DNA of 64,000 nucleotides, from contig NZ_JACSQP010000003.1 of assembly GCF_014836535.1 (NCBI RefSeq), positions 258,966 through 322,965 of the forward strand, read 5' to 3'. The translations under genes and the position numbers were made by a program. How positions within the stretch are numbered: the stretch's first letter is position 1; each line of letters begins with the position of its first letter. Origin of the DNA: Microbacterium pullorum. GTDB taxonomy: Bacteria > Actinomycetota > Actinomycetes > Actinomycetales > Microbacteriaceae. The notes beneath the pieces were generated by a model. That model was not told the origin of the DNA, ran no database searches, and saw nothing but the letters and a program-made list of their open reading frames with translations. Shown here piece after piece: positions 28,619 to 38,644 of this stretch.

Positions 28619-29004
28619 CCCGGGTTGCTCTGGGTGCCGGAATCAGAATCGTTCGGCGCCGGCGCCGAACGGAGCTGCTCGACCTCGGCGCGCAGGATGG
28701 CCACATCCTCGGCGACGCGGCGCACCTCATCCTCGGCGTGGGACAGCTCCCACGAGAGATGAAGGGCGACGCCGATCAGCAGCACGATCGCGAGCGCGAA
28801 CAGCAGGTTGGACGGCACCGCTACGCCCAGGGCTTCGGAGAGTCCCACGAGAAGGCCGGGGAAGAGGGCGAGGACGAGGAACGCGATGCCGATCAGCAGC
28901 CACAGCGTCGCATACTTTTCGCGCAGCTGACGGCGCAGCAGGAGCACGAGGATGAGGCCGAGGACGGCCAGCCCGAAGACCAGACCGGAGATGACGAGGA
29001 TCAC
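28615..29004 (-). CDS. DUF2304 domain membrane protein
   Basis: 129 residues. Three hydrophobic segments (about 1-21, 34-58 and 62-85) and a C-terminal coiled-coil-like helix (DEVRRVAEDVAILRAEVEQL). This is the DUF2304 layout, repeatedly found beside dolichol-phosphate-mannose-synthase-like GT2 genes, where it may act as the membrane anchor or partner of the GT2. GTG start at 29004 overlaps the GT2 stop (GTGA), and its own stop overlaps the flippase start (ATGA). Confidence 0.85.
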   Translation of the reverse strand: MILVISGLVFGLAVLGLILVLLLRRQLREKYATLWLLIGIAFLVLALFPGLLVGLSEALGVAVPSNLLFALAIVLLIGVALHLSWELSHAEDEVRRVAEDVAILRAEVEQLRSAPAPNDSDSGTQSNPG

Positions 29005-29735
29005 GCGGGCACCTCCTCTGCACTGCGTCGGCCGCGCATCAAGGCGAGACTGAGGGCGAAGACGGACCGCACGAGGTACACGGCAGCGCCCAGCGGTCGC
29101 TGACTCGGGGTCCCGTGCGCGCGGGGTCTCATCGCCACGGGGACCTGGGTCACCGTCAGACCGGCGTGGAGCGCGCTGACCAGGGAGTCCACCGTGTCCC
29201 CGAGGTACTCAGCGGGGTAATAGTGCACGTACTGGTCGATCGCCCGCGGCCCTGCGGCGCGGAATCCGCTGGTCACATCGGTGAGACGAGTGCGTGCCAC
29301 ACGCGAGACCGTCGCCGCCAGAAAGCGCATCGCCCAGCGACGAGGTCCGCGGGCCTCGTAGTCCCCAACGTCGGCGAACCGTGCGCCGATCGAGATGTCG
29401 GCGGTCTGCAGTCCTGCCAGCACCTTCTCGATGTCGGCCGGATTGTGCTGGCCGTCGGCGTCGACCTGGATCGCCCGACGGTAACCGCGACGCTGCGCGT
29501 AGGTGAACCCGGTGCGCATTGCTCCCCCGACGCCCATGTTGAACGGCAGCGGCAGCACGACCGCACCGGCCGCATGCGCCTGCGCCGCAGTGTCGTCGGT
29601 GGATCCGTCGTCGATCACCACGACGTCGTACGGGCCGTCGGTGGCGAGGATCTCACGCACCGTGGTGCCGACGATCCCCGCCTCGTTCCACGCGGGCACG
29701 ATGACGAGGACGCGGTCGGTCGAAGAGGATGACAT
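29001..29735 (-). CDS. Polyprenyl-phosphate glycosyltransferase, GT2 (DPM1/PPM-like)
   Basis: 244 residues. IVPAWNEAG near residue 11, VIDDGSTDDT near 37, the NMGVGGAMRTGF loop, and the metal-binding DADGQHNP motif near 90, then ARFADVGDYEARGPRRW and a final hydrophobic/basic tail. These are the marks of dolichol-phosphate-mannose-synthase-like enzymes that charge polyprenyl phosphate with one sugar. As first gene of a four-gene overlapping operon it would supply the donor for the DUF6541 protein. The ATG at 29735 is chosen over a TTG three bases earlier because TACGCT ends 7 bases upstream. Confidence 0.9.
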   Translation of the reverse strand: MSSSSTDRVLVIVPAWNEAGIVGTTVREILATDGPYDVVVIDDGSTDDTAAQAHAAGAVVLPLPFNMGVGGAMRTGFTYAQRRGYRRAIQVDADGQHNPADIEKVLAGLQTADISIGARFADVGDYEARGPRRWAMRFLAATVSRVARTRLTDVTSGFRAAGPRAIDQYVHYYPAEYLGDTVDSLVSALHAGLTVTQVPVAMRPRAHGTPSQRPLGAAVYLVRSVFALSLALMRGRRSAEEVPA

Positions 29736-29742
29736 CAAAGCC

Positions 29743-29748
29743 AGCGTA
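29743..29748 (-). promoter_or_regulatory. -10 box (TACGCT) of the GT2-DUF2304-flippase-DUF6541 operon
   Basis: TACGCT on the minus strand, 7 bases before the ATG at 29735, within the 36-bp gap after the LGFP gene. A leaderless operon start is predicted. Confidence 0.5.
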
Positions 29749-29771
29749 CCAATTCGATCCCGTACGCCCGG

Positions 29772-32480
29772 TCACCGCACCTCATACGTTCCGTTCGCGC
29801 GCAGCACGAGGATGCCGTTCTGGAACCGCTGCTGCCAGAAGCCCGCGCCGGACGTCTCGTTGCCCAGCGGCCACCCCAGAGGACCGGTCTCGCCACCTCT
29901 GCGCAGGTACTCCGCACCGAGTGCGCCGCGGGCGACGAACGCGCCTGTTCCGGAGACGAAGAGCGAACCGCCGTTGAAATCCTGACGGAACCCCCCTGCT
30001 GTAGCGTACTCGTTGCCCTTGGGAACCCCGAGCACGCCCCCTGAGGCACCCAGCGAGTCATAGAAGGTCCGGAGGTATCCCCTCGTGTAAAACGCGCCGG
30101 AGCTCGTGATGTACATCGTGGCCTGCGTGAACGGCTGGTATCTCACTCCCGTGCCGGTCCGAGCGATCGGACCGAGCGAGAACCCGAGGAACTCGACCCC
30201 ACCCGCCGCAGTGAACGTGTCGTACACGGCTCCGCTCACGACCGACGCCGGCGCTCCACGGGGGACGAAGACCACACTCTTCTCGAATACCTGGGACCAC
30301 CCAGGTGTGCTCTCGACTTCCGCCGCCAGGGGGAAGCCGAGGGCCGACGGACCGCCTGCGTTGAGATAAGTCCGCAGCGTGACTCCGACCACCGCAGCCC
30401 CGGTCCGTCCGTCGGGGGCGACGAAGATGTCGCCCCCGACGTACGACTGCTTCCACCCGCCCGCCAGCGTCGCACTCGCCGCCGTGGTGGGCCAGCCCAG
30501 TCGGCCCGTCGGACCGCCCGCTGCATCGTGGGCGGTGGCCACTGCCGAGGGAACGGCCACCGTCGCCTTCGTGCTGCAAACGATGCGCCCGCCCTCGAAC
30601 TCCTGGACGAAGCCGCCGTTCACGGTCGTCTCCGGCCCTGTCGCGGCCCCGAGGTAGCTTCCTGCCGCGCCCATCGCGCGGTAGGAATTGCCGATCGCAC
30701 CGGCCACCGTGAAGGCTCCGCCGCGTCCGGTCGTCAGCGTCGTGCGGCCGAAGTCCTGCGAAAGCGACGCTCCCGCTCCACGCTGCGGACCCGTCGGGTA
30801 GCCGAGCACCGCGGTCCCGCCGCCGGACTCCAGAGCGGCCGCGAGGGCGGTGACCGCGTAGGTGCCGGCAGACGTCGAATAGATCGTGCCACCCTGGAAG
30901 GTCTGCACGCGGGCCGTGCCCTCCGACTTCTCGGCGCCGGTGGGTGCGCCCAGCGCACCGGTGATGCCGCCCGCCGCTGCGTAGGCGTCGTGGATCGCCC
31001 CCCGCACGGTGAGCGTGACCCCACCCGACCGCAGCAGCAGTGCCTGCTCAAGTGCGATGTGCTGTCCGGCAGCCGTCGTGCCGACGCTGACCGGCCAGCC
31101 GAGCTGCGAAGGCCCGCCCGCTCCGACATAGGCGGAGGTCAGGGCCGCATCCAGCGCCACGGTCGCCGTGGGCCCCTGGAAGATACTGCCACCATCGAAG
31201 TCCTGGCGCGAGCCGTCCTGGTAGCGGTACGCACGGTTGGAGGGCCATCCGAGCGTCCCGCCGATGTTCCCTGCGGCCTCGTACACCTCGTTGATGGGAG
31301 AGGCGACCGCGAAACCCCGACCATCCGACGGACGCACGTAGACGCGGCCGCCGCGGAAGTCCTGGTACCAGCCGCCGGCGGCGGCGTAGACCCCGCCTGC
31401 GGGCCACCCCAGTCCGCTCGCCGCCTCACCGACGAGCCGATACTCGTCACGAGTTCCACCGATCGTCGGAAAGACCTGGGTGCCGTTGACGGCGAAGTAC
31501 AAGTCCGCGCCCGCGAACCGCTGCGACCACCCCAGCGACGGCCACGAGCGCATCGCAGCGGTCGCCGACCCCACCCATCCCTCGTCCGCGCCCTGTGCCT
31601 GCCAGTACGTCGCGATCGCGCCTTCCACGGCGTACACAGGCGTCCCGAACCAATCGGTGAACAATTGGTAGAAGTTCCGATTGCCGTAGCTGGAACAGCC
31701 GTCGCCCTCGCCGTACCCCGCGCGCAGAGCGGCGGCATTGGGCTGGTACGGCGTGTAGTAGTACAGCGCGGCGGTGGCCTTGTTCGCGACGTAGACCGGA
31801 GAAGATCCGCACGAGACGTTCGGGTGGTACCGCACGTTCCAGGTCTTGCCCGGCGCGTACCAAGTGAAGTAGTTGCTCGTCCCCGGAGGGTTGGCGTACC
31901 GCTTGAGCTGCCAGGCTGCCCCGTGCACCTGGTTGAAGAATCCGAAGTAGCGAGAGTCGCACGCGGCGGTATCGGGACAGCCCTGTCCCATCGCGATGCG
32001 GTATTGCGAGTCGTACGGCCACGTATCGGAGACCAGACTCTGCTCTTTCTCCAGCATCACCAGCAGCGCCTGCGGGTTGATGCCGCATGCCTGGGCGACC
32101 TTGTGGATGATGCGCGCGGACGATTCGACGCCGCCCCCCGCGTACGCGTTGCACATCGCGTCGGCGGGAATGCTTCTCGTGATGTCGGTCTTGCTCTTGA
32201 GGCAGACGTAGCCGGAGCGGCAGGTGGGCACCTTGCCGTTGAGGAAGGACTGGATCTGCGCCTCCGTCATCGTGTTCGGGTTGTAGAACACGGCATCGGA
32301 GATGATGTTTCCGGGCTGGAACTTCGTCAGGTCAGCAGTCTTCACCACCGTGGCTCCCGCCGCGGGCGCGGCTCCTGCCGCTGGAGACATGACGAGTCCA
32401 CCAGCGAGCACCAGGAGCGCCGCGAGAACGGCCGCTACCGCGCGGAAGCGCGGTGTGGCGCGCGAAGAGGAGGGGGGCAT
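29772..32480 (-). CDS. Secreted LGFP-repeat envelope protein
   Basis: 902 residues. A signal peptide (basic start, hydrophobic core AVLAALLVLAGGLV, Ala-rich cleavage region near 36-40) is followed by a cysteine-containing domain of about 250 residues. The rest is some eleven or twelve LGFP repeats (PF08310), each near 50-70 residues, with an LGWP/LGFP/LGAP turn and an aromatic QxFxGG strand. LGFP repeats associate with the actinobacterial wall. The N-terminal domain has a lysozyme-like look (ALLVMLEKEQSLV, RIAMGQGCPD, FGFFNQVHGAAWQL), so wall-polymer cleavage is possible but unproven. Divergent from rmlA. Confidence 0.88.
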   Translation of the reverse strand: MPPSSSRATPRFRAVAAVLAALLVLAGGLVMSPAAGAAPAAGATVVKTADLTKFQPGNIISDAVFYNPNTMTEAQIQSFLNGKVPTCRSGYVCLKSKTDITRSIPADAMCNAYAGGGVESSARIIHKVAQACGINPQALLVMLEKEQSLVSDTWPYDSQYRIAMGQGCPDTAACDSRYFGFFNQVHGAAWQLKRYANPPGTSNYFTWYAPGKTWNVRYHPNVSCGSSPVYVANKATAALYYYTPYQPNAAALRAGYGEGDGCSSYGNRNFYQLFTDWFGTPVYAVEGAIATYWQAQGADEGWVGSATAAMRSWPSLGWSQRFAGADLYFAVNGTQVFPTIGGTRDEYRLVGEAASGLGWPAGGVYAAAGGWYQDFRGGRVYVRPSDGRGFAVASPINEVYEAAGNIGGTLGWPSNRAYRYQDGSRQDFDGGSIFQGPTATVALDAALTSAYVGAGGPSQLGWPVSVGTTAAGQHIALEQALLLRSGGVTLTVRGAIHDAYAAAGGITGALGAPTGAEKSEGTARVQTFQGGTIYSTSAGTYAVTALAAALESGGGTAVLGYPTGPQRGAGASLSQDFGRTTLTTGRGGAFTVAGAIGNSYRAMGAAGSYLGAATGPETTVNGGFVQEFEGGRIVCSTKATVAVPSAVATAHDAAGGPTGRLGWPTTAASATLAGGWKQSYVGGDIFVAPDGRTGAAVVGVTLRTYLNAGGPSALGFPLAAEVESTPGWSQVFEKSVVFVPRGAPASVVSGAVYDTFTAAGGVEFLGFSLGPIARTGTGVRYQPFTQATMYITSSGAFYTRGYLRTFYDSLGASGGVLGVPKGNEYATAGGFRQDFNGGSLFVSGTGAFVARGALGAEYLRRGGETGPLGWPLGNETSGAGFWQQRFQNGILVLRANGTYEVR

Positions 32481-32610
32481 GAGTCAAGTGTTGCGGAAGT
32501 TACGAAATATCACCAACGATGCGGCGCCGTAAAGGGCCCGCGACGAAGTAAACGTCCCTCGACCGGCGCATCCGTCTCGTCGGTATGCCGGGGTGTGGAA
32601 CGATGGACGC

Positions 32611-33480
32611 GTGAAGGGCATCATCCTCGCCGGCGGTTCCGGCACGCGTCTGCATCCGATCACTCTCGGCGTCTCCAAGCAGCTGATCCCGGTGTACGAC
32701 AAGCCCATGGTCTACTATCCGCTGTCGACACTCATGCTCGCGGGCATCGACGAGATTCTGATCATCACAACCCCGCACGACGCCGCTTCCTTCGAGCGCC
32801 TGCTCGGCGACGGGTCGCAGTTCGGCATCTCGCTGACGTTCGCTCAGCAGCCCTCCCCCGACGGACTGGCGCAGGCCTTCACGATCGGCGCGGACTTCAT
32901 CGGCGACGACACGGTCGCCCTGGTCCTCGGCGACAACCTGCTCTACGGTCCCGGGCTCGGTTCGCAGCTCAAGCGCTACGCCGACATCGACGGCGGGGCG
33001 GTCTTCGCCTACTGGGTAGCCGAGCCCTCGGCGTACGGAGTGGTGGAATTCGACGACGCCGGAGTCGCCGTGTCCCTGGAGGAAAAGCCCGCATCACCCA
33101 AGAGCAACTACGCCGTTCCCGGCCTGTACTTCTACGACAACGACGTCGTGCAGATCGCGCGCGATCTCCAGCCCTCCGCCCGCGGCGAATACGAGATCAC
33201 CGACATCAACAAGGCCTACCTCGAGGCGGGCAAGCTCCAGGTAGAGGTGCTGCCGCGCGGCACCGCCTGGCTCGACACCGGCACGTTCGACCAGATGCTC
33301 GACGCCGGGGAATACGTGCGCACGATGGAACGCCGCACCGGGATGCGCATCGGCGTGCCCGAAGAAGTGGCATGGCGCCAGGGGTTCCTCTCCGACGCGC
33401 AGCTGCGCGAGCGGGCGGAGAAGCTCGTGAAGTCCGGATACGGCAGGTACCTGCTCGACACCCTGGAGAGAGGCCGCTAA
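32611..33480 (+). CDS. rmlA: Glucose-1-phosphate thymidylyltransferase
   Basis: 289 residues; makes dTDP-glucose from dTTP and glucose-1-P, first step to dTDP-L-rhamnose. The start of the protein is the nucleotide-binding [14 protein letters not shown], followed by [29 protein letters not shown] with the metal Asp, and [11 protein letters not shown]. The GTG at 32611 is chosen because homologues begin with the K-G-I-I-L strand and a GATGGA site lies 3-8 bases upstream; an ATG-like start 18 bases earlier adds an unconserved leader. Heads rmlA-rmlB-rmlCD with gaps of 3 bp and -1 bp. Confidence 0.97.
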   Translation: MKGIILAGGSGTRLHPITLGVSKQLIPVYDKPMVYYPLSTLMLAGIDEILIITTPHDAASFERLLGDGSQFGISLTFAQQPSPDGLAQAFTIGADFIGDDTVALVLGDNLLYGPGLGSQLKRYADIDGGAVFAYWVAEPSAYGVVEFDDAGVAVSLEEKPASPKSNYAVPGLYFYDNDVVQIARDLQPSARGEYEITDINKAYLEAGKLQVEVLPRGTAWLDTGTFDQMLDAGEYVRTMERRTGMRIGVPEEVAWRQGFLSDAQLRERAEKLVKSGYGRYLLDTLERGR

Positions 33481-34484
<1,004 letters not shown>

Positions 34485-34485
<1 letters not shown>

Positions 34486-35894
34486 TGACCGAGTACGGCA
34501 AGGCGCTCGCACCCACCGAGACGCCGATCCCCGGGCTGGTCATCTGGGATCTCCCCGTGCACGGCGACAACCGGGGCTGGTTCAAGGAGAACTGGCAGCG
34601 GGAGAAGATGACGGCGGCGGGGCTCCCCGACTTCGGGCCCGTCCAGAACAACATCTCCTTCAACGACGCCGTCGGCACCACCCGCGGCATCCATGCCGAG
34701 CCCTGGGACAAGTGGGTCTCGGTCGCCACCGGTCGCATCTTCGGCGCCTGGGTCGACCTGCGCGAAGGACCGACGTTCGGAGCGGTCTTCACCGCCGAGC
34801 TCGACCCGTCGAAGGCGATCTTCGTCCCGCGTGGTGTCGGCAACTCCTACCAGACGCTCGAGCCCGACACCGCGTACACGTACCTCGTCAACGACCACTG
34901 GTCACCCGAGGCGAAGTACACCTTCCTGAACCTCGCCGACGAGACCGCGGCCATCGACTGGCCGATCCCGTTGGACCAGGCCGAGCTGTCCGCGAAGGAT
35001 GCCGCGCACCCCCGGCTCGCGGACGTGGTGCCGGTCTCGCCGAAGAAGATGCTCGTGCTGGGAGCAGGCGGCCAGCTCGGACGCGCCCTGCGCGCCGAGT
35101 TCGGCGAGGCCCCGCACATCGAGTACGCCGATCGCGCCGAGCTGGATCTCGCCGCTGCCGGCCTCGACACGGCCCGTCGCTGGCGCGACTACGACACCAT
35201 CATCAACGCCGCCGCGTACACCGCCGTCGACCGCGCCGAGACGGCGGAGGGGCGAACGGATGCCTGGGCGGCGAACGTGACCGGCGTCGGCGCACTATCC
35301 CGCGTGGCGGCCGCGAACGGCATCACCCTTGTCCACGTCTCCAGCGACTACGTCTTCGACGGCACGAAGACGGTGCCCTACACCGAGGATGACGCCGTGT
35401 CGCCGTTGGGCGTGTACGGGCAGACCAAGGCCGCCGGCGACGCGCTCGTCGCGACCGTCCCCCGCCACTACATCGTCCGTACCAGCTGGGTGATCGGCGA
35501 CGGGGGAAACTTCGTGCGCACCATGGCCTCGCTCGCCGAGCGCGGGATCGATCCGAAGGTCGTCGACGATCAGGTGGGTCGCCTGACGTTCACCGACGAT
35601 CTCGCCCGCGGCATCCGGCATCTGCTGTCGTCACGCGCACCATTCGGGCTGTACAACGTGACCGGCACCGGCGCGCCCCTGAGCTGGGCCGATGTGGCCC
35701 GTCACATCTTCACGCTCAGCGGGCATGAGCCTGCGCGCGTCTCCGGGGTGAGCACCGAGGAGTATTTCCGCTCCGCCGATGCACCGGTGGCCCTGCGCCC
35801 TCGCAACAGCGTCCTGGATCTGAGCAAGATCCAGAGCACCGGGTTCACCCCCAGTGACGTCAGCAGCATGCTCGCGGCGTACCTGCGCGGCTGA
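34485..35894 (+). CDS. Fused dTDP-4-keto-6-deoxyglucose epimerase / dTDP-L-rhamnose synthase (RmlC-RmlD)
   Basis: 469 residues, two enzymes in one chain. Residues about 1-180 are an RmlC-type cupin (DNRGWFKENW, NNISFNDAVGTTRGIHAEPWDKW with the catalytic His, FVPRGVGNSYQ, TYLVND). Residues about 186-469 are RmlD, an SDR reductase beginning KKMLVLGAGGQLGRAL, with HVSSDYVFDG, the Tyr-x3-Lys in VYGQTKAAGD, and RTSWVIG. Together they would complete dTDP-L-rhamnose synthesis. The cupin has the GIHAEPWDKW variant instead of GLHYQ, the form seen in other actinobacterial fusions. Gene ends 20 bp before a convergent GT2. Confidence 0.93.
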
Positions 35895-35914
35895 CCCGCG
35901 TCCGATCCTCGGCG

Positions 35915-36826
35915 CTAGGTCGCGGTCGTCGGGAGCGGCTCGGGGTAGCGGACCTGAGGGTTGAAGGTGATTCCCGCCAAGAACTTTCGCGCCAACGCCC
36001 AGCGCAGCCGCCAGGGCACGCGACCTCGGTGCAGACTGACGAAGAGTCGCGCACCGAATTCCAGGAAGTAGAGCAGGCTGCGGTGGTGCAGCTGGTAAGA
36101 CGCCTCGTTGCGGACACCGTACGCGAACTTCCACAGCGTCTGCGGAGTGACCATCGCGAAGTTCACGCCCTTGTTGTCGCCCATGTCGTGGACGACAACG
36201 CTGTCCAACACTTGAACCCCCGGGCAGCGCGCGGTCAGCCGGAGCGTGTACTCCCGGTCGTCGAACCAGATGAAGTACTCGGAATACGGCAGCCCGTACT
36301 GAGAGATCACCCATCGAGGGATCAAGACGGAGACGAACGAGCAGGTCGAGACCATGACGTTCTGTTGACCACGGACCAGCAACCGCCCCCAATCCCATGT
36401 GGGCACCGGGTTGTTCATCTCGCAGATCTCGCCGTCGGTGAACTTCACGACGGAGCAGGCGAAGGGCACGTCGGCTCCGAGTTCGGCGACGGCGCCCTCG
36501 AACCCCCGCACCAGAGCTTCAAGCGCGCCCGGCTCTGGGTAGCAGTCGTCATCCATGATCCAGACGTGGTCGGCACCTGCCGTATAGCCACGCAGCATCC
36601 CTTCCGAGAAGCCGCCGGCTCCGCCGGTGTTCTCCCGCATCGTCACGATCTCGATCGGCAGGTCGAGCTCGAGAGATGCCAGGTAGTCGGCCGTCCCGTC
36701 GGTGGACGCGTTGTCGACGACGATCAGTCTCTCAACGGGATGGGTCTGCGCCTCGATCGACGCCAGCACCGTTCGGAGCTTCTCGAGACGATTGAACGTC
36801 ACCACGACAGCGGCCACGGTCACCAC
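35915..36826 (-). CDS. Glycosyltransferase family 2, GlfT1/rhamnosyltransferase-like
   Basis: 303 residues. AAVVVTFNRLEKLRTVLAS, VVDNASTDGTADYL, GGAGGFSEGM, then WIMDDDCYPEPGALEAL with the metal DDD and a later YFIWFDDREYTLRL catalytic acid motif. It is of the same subgroup as the GT2 at 11843, which supports sequential or alternative addition of Galf or rhamnose. The GTG at 36826 has AGGAGG 7 bases upstream and so is preferred over the GTG at 36823, although both overlap the end of the preceding GT4 gene. Confidence 0.88.
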   Translation of the reverse strand: MVTVAAVVVTFNRLEKLRTVLASIEAQTHPVERLIVVDNASTDGTADYLASLELDLPIEIVTMRENTGGAGGFSEGMLRGYTAGADHVWIMDDDCYPEPGALEALVRGFEGAVAELGADVPFACSVVKFTDGEICEMNNPVPTWDWGRLLVRGQQNVMVSTCSFVSVLIPRWVISQYGLPYSEYFIWFDDREYTLRLTARCPGVQVLDSVVVHDMGDNKGVNFAMVTPQTLWKFAYGVRNEASYQLHHRSLLYFLEFGARLFVSLHRGRVPWRLRWALARKFLAGITFNPQVRYPEPLPTTAT

Positions 36827-38550
36827 GTACTTACCTCCTCCGCGAACCACTGGCTCGCTGACGTCACTTCGTGAAGATGCTTCTCCGCCGCGCGCTCATC
36901 GAGCCACAGCTGCTCTCGTGCCGCTTCGTCCCCCGCCAGCCAGGCGACACGCTCCGTCAACTCGCGCACGGCACGATGCGCCCTGCGCGCGACGAGCGCT
37001 CGCGGGGGGAGGACATCGCGCTGGGCACCGACATCCGTCGAGACGACCGGAACCCCATGGGTGAGCGCTTCGAGAGTGGTCAAAGTCAGGCCCTCATTGT
37101 GCGAGGACACGACGAGCAGATGCGAGCGCTCGAGAGTGGCCGCAACGGGATCCGCCGACGAGCGTCGTTCGATGACGTCCTGCAGTCCGCCGGCGGCGAT
37201 CATGCCATCGACCCAGCCCGCCAGTTCGCCGTCGCCATGCATGATGAAGCGGATGTCGCGGTGTCCCCGCGCGCGCAGCCGGGAGACGGTCTTCACGAAC
37301 AGTTCGGGGCCCTTCTGGCGTGCCATCCTGCCGACGAAGGCGACGGTGAACGGCTCGCCGGGTTGCCGACGACGGAACGACATGTCGCTTTCCCCAGCGG
37401 TGAGGCCGGCCAGCGGTGCCATGAGGACCTTCTCCGCCGGCAGCGCCTGCACGTCGACGAGGAAGTCCTTCAGAGACGGGGAGATCACGTGGTGGGTGGT
37501 CAGGTATGCATCGACGATTGCGCTGCTCACGGGGTAGCCGCCGCCGCGATATTCCACGATGTGCGTCGAATCGACGATCGGGATCGAAGGACGCGACAGT
37601 CGCATCCAGGCCACCCGGTCGTACATCCACTGGTTGTGGTGCACCACGACACCCCGGACATCGAAGTTGGCGAAGATGCCGCGCAGTACTTCCTCCACCC
37701 CGGGGGTCTGCGACGACGTGGTCGCCTCCGAGAAAGGCACCAGCACCGCACCGTCGAGCTCCTGCCGCTGAATCCACGGCTGGTGCGAATCACGGCTGGT
37801 CATGACGATGGGAAGGAATCCGGCTTCACGCGCCAGTCGGATGGATTCGAGGGCCCAGTGCTCCGCACCGCCGAGTTCGAACCAGTGCAGGCCGAAGATC
37901 ACGGCGCGCGGTGCACCCTCGGGTGCGGAAGGTGCCATCACGATCTCGGAGTCTTCGTGGATGCCGCCGGGTGCGAACAGTGATGGATAGTCGAGGCGCG
38001 CGATGGGAGCGTGCAGGGGCTTCCGATGGCGCAGCAGCTCGATGTCGCGGAGCGTGTCGTACGCCAGCGGCCAGCGGGTGCGCACGGCCCGCGCCGCTCG
38101 GCGCAGGCGCCCCCGCGCGACGTCGCGCGGGGGATCGGCGCTCAGAACAGCGTCGCGCGTAAGGCGGATGTGCCTCGTGCGTCCCGCCCGCAGCTCTTGC
38201 GCCGGACCTTCGGCGGCGATGGGCTGCCGGTTCTCGGCGGGAACCAGACTCTCGATCTCGAGGCTGAAGAGCCGGTTGCGATATGACGTCGCCAGACCAT
38301 GGAATGTCGTGTCGTCCGTCGTCCGCGGCAGCTGGTGTGCATCCCCGTCGTAGACGTGGACCTCGAGCACACGCGATGGCGCGACGAGCGCGTGGAAGTT
38401 GAGCGCGCCGACGAGCAGACGGCGCTCGCGTTCGGAGAGGTCGTTCGGAATGTCACTGCCACTCACGATGCGGAAGAGCGCGGGCTGGCCGAGTTCAGAA
38501 GTGGGGTTCACTGGGGTCCCGGTGGAGCGTCGATGGGCGGCGGAGGTCAA
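36820..38550 (-). CDS. Glycosyltransferase family 4 with a long N-terminal extension
   Basis: 576 residues. The GT-B enzyme occupies about 205-560: FGLHWFELGGAEHWALESIRLA, VVVHHNQWMYDRVAWM, FVGRMARQKGPELFVKTV, HGDGELAGWV, and the donor-site HNEGLTLTTLEALTHGVPVVSTDVG. The first ~200 residues match no family I recognise; they contain a beta-rich part and an Arg-rich linker. TTG start at 38550 is supported by TAAGCT 7 bases upstream; a GTG at 38511 is an alternative. It overlaps the following GT2 by a few bases. Divergent from the second ABC exporter. Confidence 0.87.
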   Translation of the reverse strand: MTSAAHRRSTGTPVNPTSELGQPALFRIVSGSDIPNDLSERERRLLVGALNFHALVAPSRVLEVHVYDGDAHQLPRTTDDTTFHGLATSYRNRLFSLEIESLVPAENRQPIAAEGPAQELRAGRTRHIRLTRDAVLSADPPRDVARGRLRRAARAVRTRWPLAYDTLRDIELLRHRKPLHAPIARLDYPSLFAPGGIHEDSEIVMAPSAPEGAPRAVIFGLHWFELGGAEHWALESIRLAREAGFLPIVMTSRDSHQPWIQRQELDGAVLVPFSEATTSSQTPGVEEVLRGIFANFDVRGVVVHHNQWMYDRVAWMRLSRPSIPIVDSTHIVEYRGGGYPVSSAIVDAYLTTHHVISPSLKDFLVDVQALPAEKVLMAPLAGLTAGESDMSFRRRQPGEPFTVAFVGRMARQKGPELFVKTVSRLRARGHRDIRFIMHGDGELAGWVDGMIAAGGLQDVIERRSSADPVAATLERSHLLVVSSHNEGLTLTTLEALTHGVPVVSTDVGAQRDVLPPRALVARRAHRAVRELTERVAWLAGDEAAREQLWLDERAAEKHLHEVTSASQWFAEEVSTW

Positions 38551-38557
38551 CTTGGGG

Positions 38558-38563
38558 AGCTTA
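38558..38563 (-). promoter_or_regulatory. -10 box (TAAGCT) of the GT4-GT2 pair
   Basis: TAAGCT on the minus strand, 7 bases before the TTG at 38550. It favours TTG as a leaderless start. Confidence 0.45.
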
Positions 38564-38601
38564 CCAGCGCCCTGACTCAGCGACCTGTGAGCGGGTGCGC
38601 A

Positions 38602-38607
38602 TAGTAT
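38602..38607 (+). promoter_or_regulatory. -10 box (TAGTAT) of the SLH-linked ABC exporter operon
   Basis: TAGTAT in an AT-rich patch (38600-38611) that stands out in the 94-bp divergent gap, 37 bases before the ATG at 38645. The leader contains GAAGGA. Confidence 0.4.
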
Positions 38608-38644
38608 GTAACGGCCGCCGGCGCCGTATGACTCGAAGGAAGCG

